Of a DNA stretch of 64,000 bases, positions 31,054 to 41,313 are shown in pieces (positions within the stretch are counted from its first letter, which is position 1; each line of letters opens with the position of its first letter). The notes under the pieces were generated by a model. It was not told the DNA's origin. It worked only from the letters and a program-made list of their open reading frames with translations, and ran no database searches. Made by a program: the position numbers and the translations under genes. The stretch lies in the NCBI RefSeq assembly GCF_018882245.1, contig NZ_JACVOV010000002.1:1-64000 (forward strand), given 5' to 3'. This DNA is from Polynucleobacter sp. AP-Capit-er-40B-B4. GTDB taxonomy: Bacteria; Pseudomonadota; Gammaproteobacteria; Burkholderiales; Burkholderiaceae.

Positions 31054-33624
31054 TTGGAAATTACCCGTATTCGCATGTTGCGCGGCCCAAATTTATGGAG
31101 CCGTCATACCGCTTTAGAGGCCATTGTTTCTTGTGACGCATCAGAGCGATCAATCGACTCCATTCCTCAGTTTGAAATCAAAATTCGTGAACGCTTTCCA
31201 CAGCTTGGCAGCATGCGCCGCGGCGGCCACAATGAAGTACTTTCACTTGCGCATGCTTTAGAGCATGCAGCCTTAGGTCTTCAAGCACAAGCAGGCTGCC
31301 CGGTCACCTTTAGTCGTACTGTTCAAACCGTAGACACCGGCGTCTATCAAGTCGTTGTTGAATACACCGAAGAAGTCGTTGGCAGGATGGCTTTTGACTT
31401 TGGTTTTGCATTAATTCAAGCAACTCTCAACGATGCACCATTTGATCTGGCTGCAGCACTCTCCGAACTAGAAGCGCTATATGAGGATGTCCGTTTAGGA
31501 CCTAGCACTGGATCTATCGTCGATGCAGCAGTACAACGCAATATCCCGTATCGCCGCATGACCGAGGGAAGCATGGTGCAATTTGGCTGGGGTAGCAAAC
31601 AAAAACGTATTCAAGCTGCAGAAACCAGTGATACCAGTGCCATTGCTGAAGCGATTGCACAAGATAAAGAGCTCACTAAAAACTTACTCGCTGCTGCTGG
31701 CGTATCCGTTCCAATTGGTGAAGTGGTAACGACTGCTGACGATGCTTGGCGCGCCGCGCAAAAAATTGGTGGCCCTATTGTGCTTAAGCCAAAAGATGGC
31801 AATCAAGGTAAAGGTGTTGTTGCGAACATTCAAACAGAAGAAGAGGTACGCGCTGGGTTTATCGTGACTCAAGCCTTTGGTCGTGAAACCATTGTTGAGC
31901 GCTATCTGCCAGGTGCTGACTACCGCTTACTTGTAGTGGGTAATCGTCTTTCTGCGGCTGCGCGTCGCGAGCCGGCCCAGGTGGTCGGTGATGGCACTCA
32001 TACCGTTGCCGAATTAGTGGAAATTGAAAACAAAAATCCATTGCGCGGCGATGGTCATGCCACCGCTCTGACAAAAATTCGTTTTGATGATATTGCACTG
32101 GCACATTTAGCAAGTTCTGGCCTTACTCCACAACACATTCCTAAAACTGGTGAACGCGTTCTACTGCGCAATAACGCCAACTTGAGTACCGGCGGCACTG
32201 CAACCGACGTTACCGATGATGTTCATCCAGATGTAGCAGCAAGTGCTGTAGCTGCCGCCCAAATGATTGGGCTTGATATTGCTGGTGTAGATATTCTTTG
32301 TGAATCCATCTATAAGCCACTTGAACAACAAGGCGGCGGCATTGTTGAAGTCAATGCAGCGCCTGGTTTGCGCATGCATCTGAAACCCTCCTATGGCAAG
32401 GGTCGTCCTGTTGGTGAGGACATCGTCAATATGATGTTCCCTCCAGGCGATGATGGACGCATCCCTGTCGTAGCGGTTACTGGTACCAATGGCAAAACCA
32501 CAACTGTTCGCCTGATCTCCCACTTGATTACTGAGACAGGTTTGCGTGTTGGCATGACTGGCACAGATGGCGTTTACATCAACCATCGCTTAATCGATAC
32601 TGGCGATTGCAGCGGCCCTAAGAGCGCGCGCAATGTATTGATGCACCCTGACGTAGATGCAGCAGTATTAGAGACCGCTCGAGGCGGCATGCTCCGCGAG
32701 GGCCTTGGCTTTGATCGTTGTGAAGTAGCGGTTGTGACCAATATTGGCGAAGGTGATCACCTAGGCCTCAATTACATTACCAGTGTTGAGGACTTGGCCA
32801 TTCTTAAGCGTGTGATCGTGCAAAACGTTGCAACTACTGGAGCAGCAGTGCTCAATGCAGCTGACCCAATGGTTGCGAAAATGGGTGATAAATGTTCTGG
32901 TCGAGTCATTTTCTTTGCTCAAAACCAGCACCATCCAGTAATTGCGGCACATCGCGCTAAAAACAAAAAGGTTATTTACTTTGACGGCACCTATATCGTT
33001 GCCTCCAAAGGTGCACGTGTGATGTTCCGCTTTCCCGTCAGTGAAATTCCATTGACTCAAAATGGTGTTCTTGGATTCCAGGTGGAAAATGCGATGGCCG
33101 CAATCGGCGCAGCCTGGGCTTTAGGCTTGGATGCAGAAAAGATTGCGCGTGGCTTACACAGCTTTGAGAGCAATGCAAACTCAGTACCGGGTCGCTTCAA
33201 TCAATTCCAGCACAATGGCGCAACTGTCATTGCCGACTATGGTCATAACCCAGATGCGATGCGCGCCTTGACCAGCGCCATCGAAGCAATGAAGCCGAAC
33301 AAGAGTCATGTGGTGATTAGTGGTGCAGGCGATCGTCGCGATGAAGATATTCGCGATCTCACCCGTATCTTAGGTAATGCTTTTGACAACGTCATCCTCT
33401 ATCAAGATGCCTGCCAGCGTGGACGCGAAGATGGCGAAGTATTAAAGCTACTTCAAGAAGGTCTTGTTGAAGCTACCAAGGCAAAACAAATTAAAGAGAT
33501 TCATGGCGAATTTAAAGCCATTGATACCGCTCTTGATGATCTCTCTGCTGGCGATATCTGCCTCATCCTCATTGATCAAGTAGAAGAATCACTTGCCTAC
33601 CTCAAAGAAAAGGTAAAACCTTAA
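31054..33624 (+). CDS. cphA: cyanophycin synthetase, full length
   Basis: A 856-aa enzyme that makes the Asp-backbone, Arg-side-chain polymer cyanophycin from Asp, Arg and ATP. The N-domain (1-160) is followed by an ATP-grasp domain (about 160-465) that adds Asp, with IVLKPKDGNQGKGVVANI and VEVNAAPGLRMHLKPSYGKG. The Mur-ligase domain (about 470-856) adds Arg, with intact P-loop GTNGKTTT (477-484) and a C-terminal lobe (NSVPGRFNQF, DYGHNPDAM). The TTG start directly follows the TAA of the previous gene, with AGGGG as ribosome site. A strong terminator follows. Confidence 0.95.
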   Translation: MEITRIRMLRGPNLWSRHTALEAIVSCDASERSIDSIPQFEIKIRERFPQLGSMRRGGHNEVLSLAHALEHAALGLQAQAGCPVTFSRTVQTVDTGVYQVVVEYTEEVVGRMAFDFGFALIQATLNDAPFDLAAALSELEALYEDVRLGPSTGSIVDAAVQRNIPYRRMTEGSMVQFGWGSKQKRIQAAETSDTSAIAEAIAQDKELTKNLLAAAGVSVPIGEVVTTADDAWRAAQKIGGPIVLKPKDGNQGKGVVANIQTEEEVRAGFIVTQAFGRETIVERYLPGADYRLLVVGNRLSAAARREPAQVVGDGTHTVAELVEIENKNPLRGDGHATALTKIRFDDIALAHLASSGLTPQHIPKTGERVLLRNNANLSTGGTATDVTDDVHPDVAASAVAAAQMIGLDIAGVDILCESIYKPLEQQGGGIVEVNAAPGLRMHLKPSYGKGRPVGEDIVNMMFPPGDDGRIPVVAVTGTNGKTTTVRLISHLITETGLRVGMTGTDGVYINHRLIDTGDCSGPKSARNVLMHPDVDAAVLETARGGMLREGLGFDRCEVAVVTNIGEGDHLGLNYITSVEDLAILKRVIVQNVATTGAAVLNAADPMVAKMGDKCSGRVIFFAQNQHHPVIAAHRAKNKKVIYFDGTYIVASKGARVMFRFPVSEIPLTQNGVLGFQVENAMAAIGAAWALGLDAEKIARGLHSFESNANSVPGRFNQFQHNGATVIADYGHNPDAMRALTSAIEAMKPNKSHVVISGAGDRRDEDIRDLTRILGNAFDNVILYQDACQRGREDGEVLKLLQEGLVEATKAKQIKEIHGEFKAIDTALDDLSAGDICLILIDQVEESLAYLKEKVKP

Positions 33625-33664
33625 GGGCAAAATAGATGGTCCTCTGAAATAACTGCAGAACAAT

Positions 33665-33694
33665 AAAAAACCCAATCAGCTGATTGGGTTTTTT
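33665..33694. terminator. terminator between cphA and fbp
   Basis: The 18-bp perfect palindrome CCCAATCAGCTGATTGGG (33671-33688) with A6 before and T6 after. It can serve both convergent genes. Confidence 0.9.
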
Positions 33695-33714
33695 ATTTGG
33701 ATAGGTTGATCAAC

Positions 33715-34713
33715 TTATGAGTGGTAGTGCTGAATACGATCAATCTCTTCTTTCGAACCCAACATCACAGAAACACGCTCATGCAAATCGGTTGGCTGTA
33801 AATCCATAATGAGATCTGTGCCATTGGTAGATGCACCACCTGCCTGCTCAACCAAAAAACTCATGGGGTTAGCTTCGTACATCAAGCGTAACTTACCAGG
33901 CTTATGTGGCTCACGCTGATCCCATGGGTACATAAACACACCACCTCGGGAGAGAACGCGATGAACATCTGCCACCATAGAGGCGATCCAACGCATATTG
34001 AAATCCTTATCACGCGCACCGCTCACGCCAGCAAGACACTCCTCAACATAACGACGTACTGGGTCAGCCCAGTGACGCATATTGGACATGTTGATTGCAA
34101 ACTCTTTAGTTGAGTGGGAAATGGTTACCGAATCCTTGATCAATAAAAACTCGCCCGTGACTTTATTGAGCGTAAACATCACTACTCCATCACCTAAGGT
34201 TAATGCCATCGTGGTTTGTGGACCGTACACGACATAACCAGCAGCAACTTGATGGCGACCTGATAACAAGAAATCAGAAGTCTGTAAAGGAGTGTTAGGG
34301 TCTTGCTTCTTTAGAACAGAAAAAATCGTTCCAATAGAAACGTTCACATCAATATTGGATGAGCCATCGAGTGGATCAAACAAGAGCAAGTAATCTCCCG
34401 TTCCTTGAACGGGAACTGGCAACTCCATCTCTTCGGAAGCCAAACCAGCTAGAGACTTGCAACCCTTGACACCTTCAATCAGCAAATCGTTTGCAATGAT
34501 GTCGAGCTTTTGCTGAACTTCACCTTGTACGTTGCCAGTGCCTGCTGAGCCGAGCAATCCAATCAACGCGCCCTGAGCCACTTCATGACTTAGTGTTGAG
34601 CAGGTATTGACTACAGCGGTCAGTAAATCTTGCAATCCAGCGGGAATGGCCGCACCCGCAGGTTTTGCAGATGTTAAATATTGCTTGAAATTAATATGGG
34701 TACTTGAGGACAA
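33715..34713 (-). CDS. fbp: fructose-1,6-bisphosphatase class 1
   Basis: Gluconeogenic and Calvin-type phosphatase that converts fructose-1,6-bisphosphate to fructose-6-phosphate. The 332-aa protein has the metal motif [20 protein letters not shown] and the substrate-binding [20 protein letters not shown] segment. The TTG start at 34713 is supported by GGAGAG at 6-7 bp distance. Monocistronic between the cyanophycin operon terminator and vapBC. Confidence 0.96.
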   Translation of the reverse strand: MSSSTHINFKQYLTSAKPAGAAIPAGLQDLLTAVVNTCSTLSHEVAQGALIGLLGSAGTGNVQGEVQQKLDIIANDLLIEGVKGCKSLAGLASEEMELPVPVQGTGDYLLLFDPLDGSSNIDVNVSIGTIFSVLKKQDPNTPLQTSDFLLSGRHQVAAGYVVYGPQTTMALTLGDGVVMFTLNKVTGEFLLIKDSVTISHSTKEFAINMSNMRHWADPVRRYVEECLAGVSGARDKDFNMRWIASMVADVHRVLSRGGVFMYPWDQREPHKPGKLRLMYEANPMSFLVEQAGGASTNGTDLIMDLQPTDLHERVSVMLGSKEEIDRIQHYHS

Positions 34714-34831
34714 AGGTATCTCTCCAAAGCTCTATTGAAATTAGGATCTATTTTGCCCTGTTCTCAATGCCAATCTGAAAAACTGACTATTTCTTCAATA
34801 AACCACTCTCTTTACAACCAACCCCACTAAC

Positions 34832-34867
34832 TTTGATGTTATTTTTGATGTTATAATGCATCATTAT
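34832..34867 (+). promoter_or_regulatory. vapBC promoter and operator
   Basis: A perfect TATAAT (34852-34857) overlaps the inverted repeat ATAATG-CAT-CATTAT (34853-34867). Just upstream TTTGATGTTAT is repeated with 12-bp period (34832-34842 and 34844-34854). Such repeats over the -10 box are typical binding sites for VapBC autorepression. The -35 is weak. GAGGAG lies 5 bp before the vapB ATG. Confidence 0.65.
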
Positions 34868-34882
34868 TGATGAGGAGTAACC

Positions 34883-35086
34883 ATGAGAACTACTGTCACC
34901 ATTGATGACGACCTTTACCAGAGGGGATTGGATCTTGCTGATCCCGAAATGGATAAAGCAGACCTCTTCAGGGAGGCAATTAATGTCTTCATAAGAGTTC
35001 AAGTAGCCAAGAGATTAGCAGCGCTGGGTGGAAAAGCCCCGCAGATGAAGAGTATTCCTCGTCGCAAAATGAAGGATGGTCAGTGA
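34883..35086 (+). CDS. vapB: VapB-type antitoxin
   Basis: A 67-aa antitoxin with an N-terminal ribbon-helix-helix ([20 protein letters not shown]) for DNA binding. The basic C-terminal tail (about 48-67) should fill the VapC active site. It precedes vapC with an overlap at the stop codon, as is normal for type II pairs. Located alone with vapC between fbp and pepN. Confidence 0.92.
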   Translation: MRTTVTIDDDLYQRGLDLADPEMDKADLFREAINVFIRVQVAKRLAALGGKAPQMKSIPRRKMKDGQ

Positions 35087-35472
35087 TCATGACCATGGTT
35101 TTAGTTGATACATCTGTTTGGGTGGCCCACTTTAGAAAATCAAATGAATCGTTTGAATCCCTTTTGATAAACGACCAAATTCTTTGCCATCCCCTAGTTT
35201 TAATTGAATTAGCATGTGGTTCACCACCTGCCCCACGCTCTAATACCTTAAGTTATATTAAAAAATTGCAGCAAGCAACTGTGGCTACCCCTACTGAAAT
35301 ATTAGACTTTATTGAAAAGCATCAGCTTCAAGAATCTGGATGTGGCGCAATCGACGTTTCGCTTCTTGCATCAACCCTGCTCTCAAAAAACGCTCGGCTC
35401 TGGACTTTCGATAAGAGCCTAGAAAAGCTTGCGGTTCGCTTGGGTGTTTCGTACAGCAATAAGCTCCATTAG
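35083..35472 (+). CDS. vapC: VapC-type PIN-domain toxin
   Basis: A PIN-fold endoribonuclease of up to 129 aa. Acidic active-site residues are visible in [30 protein letters not shown] and [10 protein letters not shown]. VapC toxins cut tRNA or rRNA. The start is uncertain: GTG 35083 (overlapping the vapB stop), ATG 35089 or ATG 35095 all stay in frame; the last gives the usual VapC N-terminus MVLVDTSVW. The module ends 4 bp before the convergent pepN stop. Confidence 0.92.
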   Translation: MIMTMVLVDTSVWVAHFRKSNESFESLLINDQILCHPLVLIELACGSPPAPRSNTLSYIKKLQQATVATPTEILDFIEKHQLQESGCGAIDVSLLASTLLSKNARLWTFDKSLEKLAVRLGVSYSNKLH

Positions 35473-35475
35473 TCC

Positions 35476-38085
35476 TTAGTTACCCAGCGCCTTTCCTATC
35501 ACCTCTCTCACATCCGGAGAGAGTGTCTGGCATGCCGAAACCCGCTCCAGAGCGGCTTTCATGCGATCTTGATAGGGTTGAGCAAATAAGCGCCAGCGAT
35601 CCAGGGCTCTAGCAAGACGAGCGGCAACCTGAGGATTAATGGGATCAAGCGCCAAGACGCTATCGGCCCAGAACTCATAGCCACTGCCATCAGCCTGGTG
35701 AAAGCTTGCCGGGTTATTTGCGCAGAAGGCATGAATAACGCTGCGTACTCGGTTGGGATTATTCAACTTAAACGCAGGATGCTCGCGCAACTTCTTCACC
35801 TCTTCCAACGTAGAGTCAAGACCATCAACAGGCGGGCGACTTGATTGCAATCCAAACCACTTATCAATCACTAAAGCGTCATTGGCAAATCGGTTGTAGA
35901 AATCAATTAAACATTCTTTGGCTGGTTTTGCACCATGCACCACCAACGCAGCTAAAGCAGCGTAACGATCGGTCATATTGTCAGCAATTTGATACTGATT
36001 AGCAGCCATTGGCGCCCACACTCCCGGCGCCGCTTCAAGCAACATGCTTAATGCCAAGTTCTTAAGTGCGCGCTTTCCAGAATCCACTCCGTCTGACTTG
36101 AACGGTCCAGGTGTTTGCATCTGCTGATACAAAGCAGCCCACTCCAGTTGGAGTTGCTTAGCAATTTCTCTGCGGAAGGCGCGGCGTGCAGTAAATATCT
36201 TCTGCGGATCCACGCTCGTACATTGCTCATACAAATAAGACTCAGCAGGTAGCGTCAGGGCTAAATCTTTAAAGGCTGGATCCAAGCTAGGATCAAGCAG
36301 GATATTGCGATAGGCCTCAATGAGTTGGGCATCAGGCAAACGATTATTCAGAATCATTTGCATTGCTAACTTTTGGCCAGCCTCCCAGCGATTGAATGCA
36401 TCGTCATCACTGGAGAATTGCGTTAAGAGATCTGCTTCAGACTGCTCAAAATCCAAGTTAATCGGTGCCGAGAAATTGCGATTAATCGATAGCACTGGAC
36501 GCTCTTCAATACTGTCAAAGGTCCATGTCTGACTCTCTTGGGTCAGCTCTAGCAATTGCTCTTTTTGATCGTTCGCCTTGGTAATTAAGCGCATCTTCAA
36601 TGGAATATGAAAAGGCTTCTTCTCGGGTTGACCTGGACTAGGCGCACAACTTTGCGTCAGCGTGAGTTGGTACTGTTTTTTGGCGGCGTCGTAATGCTCT
36701 TGCACTTTCACCCGTGGAGTGCCTGCTTGGCTATACCAATTCTTAAACTGAGTCAGGTCTTTGCCATTAGCATCAGCCATCGCCATCAAGAAATCATCGC
36801 AGGTCACTGCTTGCCCGTCATGGCGCTTGAAATACAAATCCATCCCTTTGCGGAAACCATCCCTTCCAAGCAGGGTTTGGTACATCCGAACTACCTCAGA
36901 GCCCTTCTCATACACGGTCACGGTATAGAAGTTATTAATCTCTTGGTACTCATCAGGACGAATTGGATGCGCCATCGGACCTGCATCTTCTGGGAATTGG
37001 AGCTGACGCAACAAGCGGACGTCTTCAATTCTCTTTACCGCCCTACCTGATTCACTGCCCATTTGGTCAGCAGAAAACTCTTGATCTCTAAATACCGTCA
37101 AGCCTTCTTTCAGAGATAACTGAAACCAATCCTGACAAGTCACGCGATTACCGGTCCAGTTATGGAAGTATTCATGCGCTACAACGCTTTCAATATTGGC
37201 AAAGTCAGCGTCAGTAGCAGTTTCTGGTTGCGCAAGGACAAACTTGGTGTTGAAAATATTCAAGCCCTTGTTTTCCATCGCGCCCATATTAAAGTCACTA
37301 ACAGCCACAATCATGAAGCGCTCTAAATCCAATTCCAGACCAAAGCGTTTTTCATCCCAATGGATTGAAGCAATCAAAGAGTCCATGGCATGACGGGTCT
37401 TCTTCAGATCATGCGGCTCAACCCAAATCTGCAAGAGCTTCTTAGCGCCACTACTGGTAGTAATGGTCTCTTCAATACACTCCAACTTACCTGCCACCAA
37501 GGCAAACAAGTAAGAAGGCTTAGGAAATGGGTCTTCCCAGGTCGCACTGTGCCAACCATTTGGAAGTTTTTCCGTATTAATCAAGTTGCCGTTAGACAAC
37601 AAGACTGGGCACTCTGCTTCACGAGCGCGCAGTATTACTTTAAATCGCGCCATGACGTCTGGGCGATCCAAGAAATAAGTAATCTTTCTAAAACCCTCTG
37701 CCTCACACTGCGTAAAGAAGTTGCCATTAGAAACGTACAAACCCATTAGGCTTGTGTTTTTCTCTGGCACACAAACACAAATAATTTCAACAATGAATTT
37801 ATCTTTACCTTCATTTGGCAAAGAATGAATCGTGAGCGTTTCAGGGGTTAATTCAAAATGGCGGTGAGCTTCGCCGTTAATCCTCAAGCTGACGAACTCA
37901 AGTTCATGTCCGACCAATACCAAGGGAGCCCCTGGTTCAAAGCTTTTCCCTGGTAGAACTTCAATGCGACTTTTCACAATCGTTCTGGCTGGGTCTAGGG
38001 CAATATCAAGCTCGACCTGATCGAAAGTGTAGATAGGAGGATGGTATTCGAGCCGACGAAAGCTCTGCGGGAGATCAGTTTTCAT
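35476..38085 (-). CDS. pepN: aminopeptidase N (M1 family)
   Basis: Broad zinc aminopeptidase of the cytosol that finishes peptide degradation. The 869-aa protein has the substrate motif GAMENKG (268-274), the zinc motif HEYFHNW (304-310) with the distal Glu in SLKEGLTVFRDQEF, and a long C-terminal helical domain. Length and motifs match E. coli PepN (870 aa). No oddities. Confidence 0.96.
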   Translation of the reverse strand: MKTDLPQSFRRLEYHPPIYTFDQVELDIALDPARTIVKSRIEVLPGKSFEPGAPLVLVGHELEFVSLRINGEAHRHFELTPETLTIHSLPNEGKDKFIVEIICVCVPEKNTSLMGLYVSNGNFFTQCEAEGFRKITYFLDRPDVMARFKVILRAREAECPVLLSNGNLINTEKLPNGWHSATWEDPFPKPSYLFALVAGKLECIEETITTSSGAKKLLQIWVEPHDLKKTRHAMDSLIASIHWDEKRFGLELDLERFMIVAVSDFNMGAMENKGLNIFNTKFVLAQPETATDADFANIESVVAHEYFHNWTGNRVTCQDWFQLSLKEGLTVFRDQEFSADQMGSESGRAVKRIEDVRLLRQLQFPEDAGPMAHPIRPDEYQEINNFYTVTVYEKGSEVVRMYQTLLGRDGFRKGMDLYFKRHDGQAVTCDDFLMAMADANGKDLTQFKNWYSQAGTPRVKVQEHYDAAKKQYQLTLTQSCAPSPGQPEKKPFHIPLKMRLITKANDQKEQLLELTQESQTWTFDSIEERPVLSINRNFSAPINLDFEQSEADLLTQFSSDDDAFNRWEAGQKLAMQMILNNRLPDAQLIEAYRNILLDPSLDPAFKDLALTLPAESYLYEQCTSVDPQKIFTARRAFRREIAKQLQLEWAALYQQMQTPGPFKSDGVDSGKRALKNLALSMLLEAAPGVWAPMAANQYQIADNMTDRYAALAALVVHGAKPAKECLIDFYNRFANDALVIDKWFGLQSSRPPVDGLDSTLEEVKKLREHPAFKLNNPNRVRSVIHAFCANNPASFHQADGSGYEFWADSVLALDPINPQVAARLARALDRWRLFAQPYQDRMKAALERVSACQTLSPDVREVIGKALGN

Positions 38086-38130
38086 AAGCCTATTTTAAGT
38101 CTAGGCTGGCAGACGGGTATGCTGCCTATA

Positions 38131-38706
38131 TCAAGCCCAGATCAAGGTAGCAATGCCAATAGTAATAAAGGTAATGGCCGCTATGGCATGTACCCACTTG
38201 ATAGGCATACGCTTAGTGAACTTCTGACCAATCCAAACAGCCGGGGCATTGGCCAACATCATCCCCAATGTGGTGCCAACCGTTACCGAGACTACATCCT
38301 CATAACGAGCACCCAGCGCAATAGTGGCAATTTGTGTCTTATCGCCCATCTCGGCCAAAAAGAACAGGCCCGTTGTTAGCAGAAATACTTGTAGAGCTTT
38401 ATCTGCCACCTTGGATCCAGCGGCGTCATCAATATGATCAGGCACCAACAACCATAAACCAATACCCAAGAAACTCAATCCTAAAATCCAGCGCATGACA
38501 TCGGGAGATACCAAAGTCGTCAACCAATGACCCAGCAATGCAGCACATGCGTGGTTAGCAATCGTGGCAATAAAAATACCGGCAATGATTGACATTGCTT
38601 GCCTTGGATAGCGAGCCGCAAGCATCAAAGAAAGTAGTTGGGTTTTATCACCCATCTCCGCTAAGGCAACTACCCCAGCAGAGAGGGTTAATGCTGAAAA
38701 ATCCAT
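38131..38706 (-). CDS. TMEM165/GDT1-family (MneA-type) cation exporter
   Basis: A 191-aa inner-membrane protein with six helices in two inverted halves. Each half carries the family motif E-x-G-D-K-T: AEMGDKTQLLSLMLAARYP and AEMGDKTQIATIALGARYE. Family members export Mn2+ or exchange Ca2+/Mn2+ for H+; bacterial MneA protects from manganese. It is monocistronic. I looked for a yybP-ykoY manganese riboswitch upstream and did not see its conserved core. Confidence 0.9.
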   Translation of the reverse strand: MDFSALTLSAGVVALAEMGDKTQLLSLMLAARYPRQAMSIIAGIFIATIANHACAALLGHWLTTLVSPDVMRWILGLSFLGIGLWLLVPDHIDDAAGSKVADKALQVFLLTTGLFFLAEMGDKTQIATIALGARYEDVVSVTVGTTLGMMLANAPAVWIGQKFTKRMPIKWVHAIAAITFITIGIATLIWA

Positions 38707-38793
38707 GTCAGTTAGTCCAATCAGTTTCGCAATATTCTGCGTTTTAGGGATAGTTTAAATCCCGCACTCAATGGACCACCTTTTTAGACGTCC

Positions 38794-39912
38794 CTATGCC
38801 ACCAATAACTCCTCAGCCGATGCACAGTCCAGCCCTTGAGCTTGTGCAACCGGCTCTGAAGTTAAAACTCCTTTATGAACGCTAAGGCCATTACGCAAAT
38901 GGTGATCAATAGAAAGCGCCTTCATCAACCCACGATTAGCCAAAGCCTCGACAAAAGGATAGGTTGCATTGGTTAAGGCAAAAGTGGATGTTCTTGCAAC
39001 CGCGCCCGGCATATTGGCAACACAGTAATGAAGCACTCCATCCACCACAAATGTTGGGTCTGCGTGAGTTGTAGGTCTAGAGGTTTCAAAACAACCGCCT
39101 TGATCAATTGCCACGTCAACCACCACCGATCCGGGTTTCATCTTCTTGATCATTTCATGTGTAACCAATTTTGGTGCTGCAGCGCCTGGAAGTAAAACTG
39201 CCCCAACCACAACATCAGCTTCACAAACCTCTTGCTCAATCAGCAAACTATCGGAGTAAAAAGTTCTCACTCGATTGCCATAGAACATATCAATTTGACG
39301 CAAGCGATCAATATCACGATCAAAGATGCACACATCTGCACCCATACCGACTGCCATTTGTAAAGCATTGCGCCCCACTACACCTCCACCGAGAATCACA
39401 ATCTTTGCCGGGGAGACCCCAGGCACTCCCGCCATCAACACACCTAAGCCACCATGCGTTTTCTCAAGATGCGATGCAGCTGCCTGGATCGACATTCGCC
39501 CTGCTACCTCACTCATAGGCGCCAATAAGGGCAAGGCGCCATTCATAGCGGTGACAGTTTCGTAGGCAATACAAGTTGCACCAGATTGCAGCAAAGCTTT
39601 TGTTTGCTTTGGGTCGGGAGCCAAGTGTAAATACGTGAACAAAATTTGATCCTCGCGCAACATGGCGCACTCCTGTGCCTGAGGCTCTTTGACTTTCACA
39701 ATCATCTCTGCCTTGTGAAACACCTCTGCTGCACTATTAATTAAGCTAGCGCCAGCAAGTCGATATGCTTCATCGCTCAGACCAATCTGCATCCCAGCCC
39801 CTCGCTGAATAAGGACGGAATGTCCCTGCTTACATAGCCCACTCACATTGCCGGGTGTTAGACCGACCCGATACTCATTATTTTTTACCTCTTGAGGCAC
39901 GCCAATAATCAT
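38794..39912 (-). CDS. ald: alanine dehydrogenase
   Basis: NAD-dependent enzyme that interconverts L-alanine and pyruvate plus ammonia. The 372-aa protein begins MIIGVPQEVKNNEYRVGLTP. It has the catalytic Lys in MIVKVKEPQ, a His in FTYLHLAPDP and the NAD-binding loop ILGGGVVGRNALQMAVGMGA. It follows the amino acid permease gene by 12 bp, so the pair looks like an uptake-and-use unit for alanine. Confidence 0.95.
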   Translation of the reverse strand: MIIGVPQEVKNNEYRVGLTPGNVSGLCKQGHSVLIQRGAGMQIGLSDEAYRLAGASLINSAAEVFHKAEMIVKVKEPQAQECAMLREDQILFTYLHLAPDPKQTKALLQSGATCIAYETVTAMNGALPLLAPMSEVAGRMSIQAAASHLEKTHGGLGVLMAGVPGVSPAKIVILGGGVVGRNALQMAVGMGADVCIFDRDIDRLRQIDMFYGNRVRTFYSDSLLIEQEVCEADVVVGAVLLPGAAAPKLVTHEMIKKMKPGSVVVDVAIDQGGCFETSRPTTHADPTFVVDGVLHYCVANMPGAVARTSTFALTNATYPFVEALANRGLMKALSIDHHLRNGLSVHKGVLTSEPVAQAQGLDCASAEELLVA

Positions 39913-39924
39913 TGCTATCCCCTA

Positions 39925-41307
39925 TTATTTAAAGTCACACTTAGTTGCTGTTTTGCGATGTAAACCCACGATATAAAACATCACGAGATACACGCACAAT
40001 AAACACGGACCCACTATTAATGCGATCCGTGCATCCTCATGAAAGCCCATCAACACCACCACCAAAGCAATAAATGCCAAAGCAAACCACGAGGAATACG
40101 GCCACCAAGGAGCGCGATATGCCAACTGAGCTACTTGGGATTGAGATAGAGATCGACGGAATTTAATCTGCGTAATGAGAATGGCGATCCAGACCATCAA
40201 ACCAATGAATGTCACTGCCGCCATCATGTATTGAAAGGCTTTATCAGGCACGAAATAATTCAGCACAACGCCAGTCATACAGACTCCGACCGTAGACATC
40301 ACAGCACGATGCGGAACGCCATACTTGGAAAGCTTTGAAAATGATCTAGGGGCGTAACCATTCGACGATAAGGAATACAACAAACGTCCACCGCTAAAGA
40401 TGCCCGCATTACATGAGGAAAGCGCAGCGGTGATGACAACAAAGTTAATTAACCCAGCTGCTTCACGTAAGCCCAATCTTTCAAACATCACCACAAATGG
40501 ACTGCCTTGTTGACCCACCTGATTCCAAGGGAAGATTGCCAAAATCACAAGAATGGCACCCATGTAAAAAATCAAAATGCGCCATGCCAGGGAATCGATG
40601 GCCATGGGAATCGTTTTTTGTGGATTCTCAGCTTCGCCTGCAGACAAGCCAATCATCTCAATTCCAACATAAGCAAACAAAACCATTTGCAGTGACAGCA
40701 ACATACCGCTGATGCCATTTGGGAAGAAGCCGCCGTGTTGCCACAGATTGCTTAAGCCGATGGGGTGCCAATTATTTGTAAATCCAAACAAGATGACTGA
40801 GCCGCCAAGCGCAATCATGGCAACGATGGCCACTACTTTGATGAGCGCAAACCAAAACTCAAATTCACCAAATACTTTTACGGCAATGAGGTTAATTAAG
40901 CCCATCATCACAATTGAGGAAAGCGCCCAGATCCACTGCGGCGTCTCTGGAAACCATATCCCCATATAAATACCTACGGCCGTGACTTCAGCAATGCCGA
41001 CCACAATCCAATACGTCCAATAGCCCCACCCCACCATGTAACCGGCTAGCGGACCAACATAACTATTGGCATAGGCCGCAAAAGAACCTGCTACAGGTTC
41101 GTGTACCGCCATCTCACCGAGGGTACGCAAAACAATGAAGGCCACCAAGCCTGCGAGCAGATAACCCAAAAGAATAGATGGGCCAGCAATTTGTATAGCG
41201 CTAGCCGATCCAAGAAATAAGCCCACGCCGATCGTTGAGCCTAAGGCCATCAAACGAATGTGACGTACTTTAAGGTGGCGCTTTAAGCCATTGTGTTCAG
41301 TCTGCAA
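39925..41307 (-). CDS. amino acid permease (APC family, GabP/AnsP/CycA-like)
   Basis: A 460-aa inner-membrane transporter with 12 helices. The APC signature LKVRHIRLMALGSTIGVGLF opens TM1, and the family's AVGIYMGIWFPETPQWIW loop and central FAYVGIEMIGLSAGEAENP segment are present. I start at TTG 41307 because AAGGAGG stands 6 bp upstream of it; the longer frame from 41346 has no such site. Its partner ald suggests alanine or a similar small neutral amino acid as substrate. Confidence 0.85.
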   Translation of the reverse strand: MQTEHNGLKRHLKVRHIRLMALGSTIGVGLFLGSASAIQIAGPSILLGYLLAGLVAFIVLRTLGEMAVHEPVAGSFAAYANSYVGPLAGYMVGWGYWTYWIVVGIAEVTAVGIYMGIWFPETPQWIWALSSIVMMGLINLIAVKVFGEFEFWFALIKVVAIVAMIALGGSVILFGFTNNWHPIGLSNLWQHGGFFPNGISGMLLSLQMVLFAYVGIEMIGLSAGEAENPQKTIPMAIDSLAWRILIFYMGAILVILAIFPWNQVGQQGSPFVVMFERLGLREAAGLINFVVITAALSSCNAGIFSGGRLLYSLSSNGYAPRSFSKLSKYGVPHRAVMSTVGVCMTGVVLNYFVPDKAFQYMMAAVTFIGLMVWIAILITQIKFRRSLSQSQVAQLAYRAPWWPYSSWFALAFIALVVVLMGFHEDARIALIVGPCLLCVYLVMFYIVGLHRKTATKCDFK

Positions 41308-41313
41308 GAGAGA

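Noticed and set aside
38707-38793. yybP-ykoY manganese riboswitch before the GDT1/MneA-type gene
   Set aside because: Expected from family habits, but the conserved loop sequences are not seen in the 87-bp gap.
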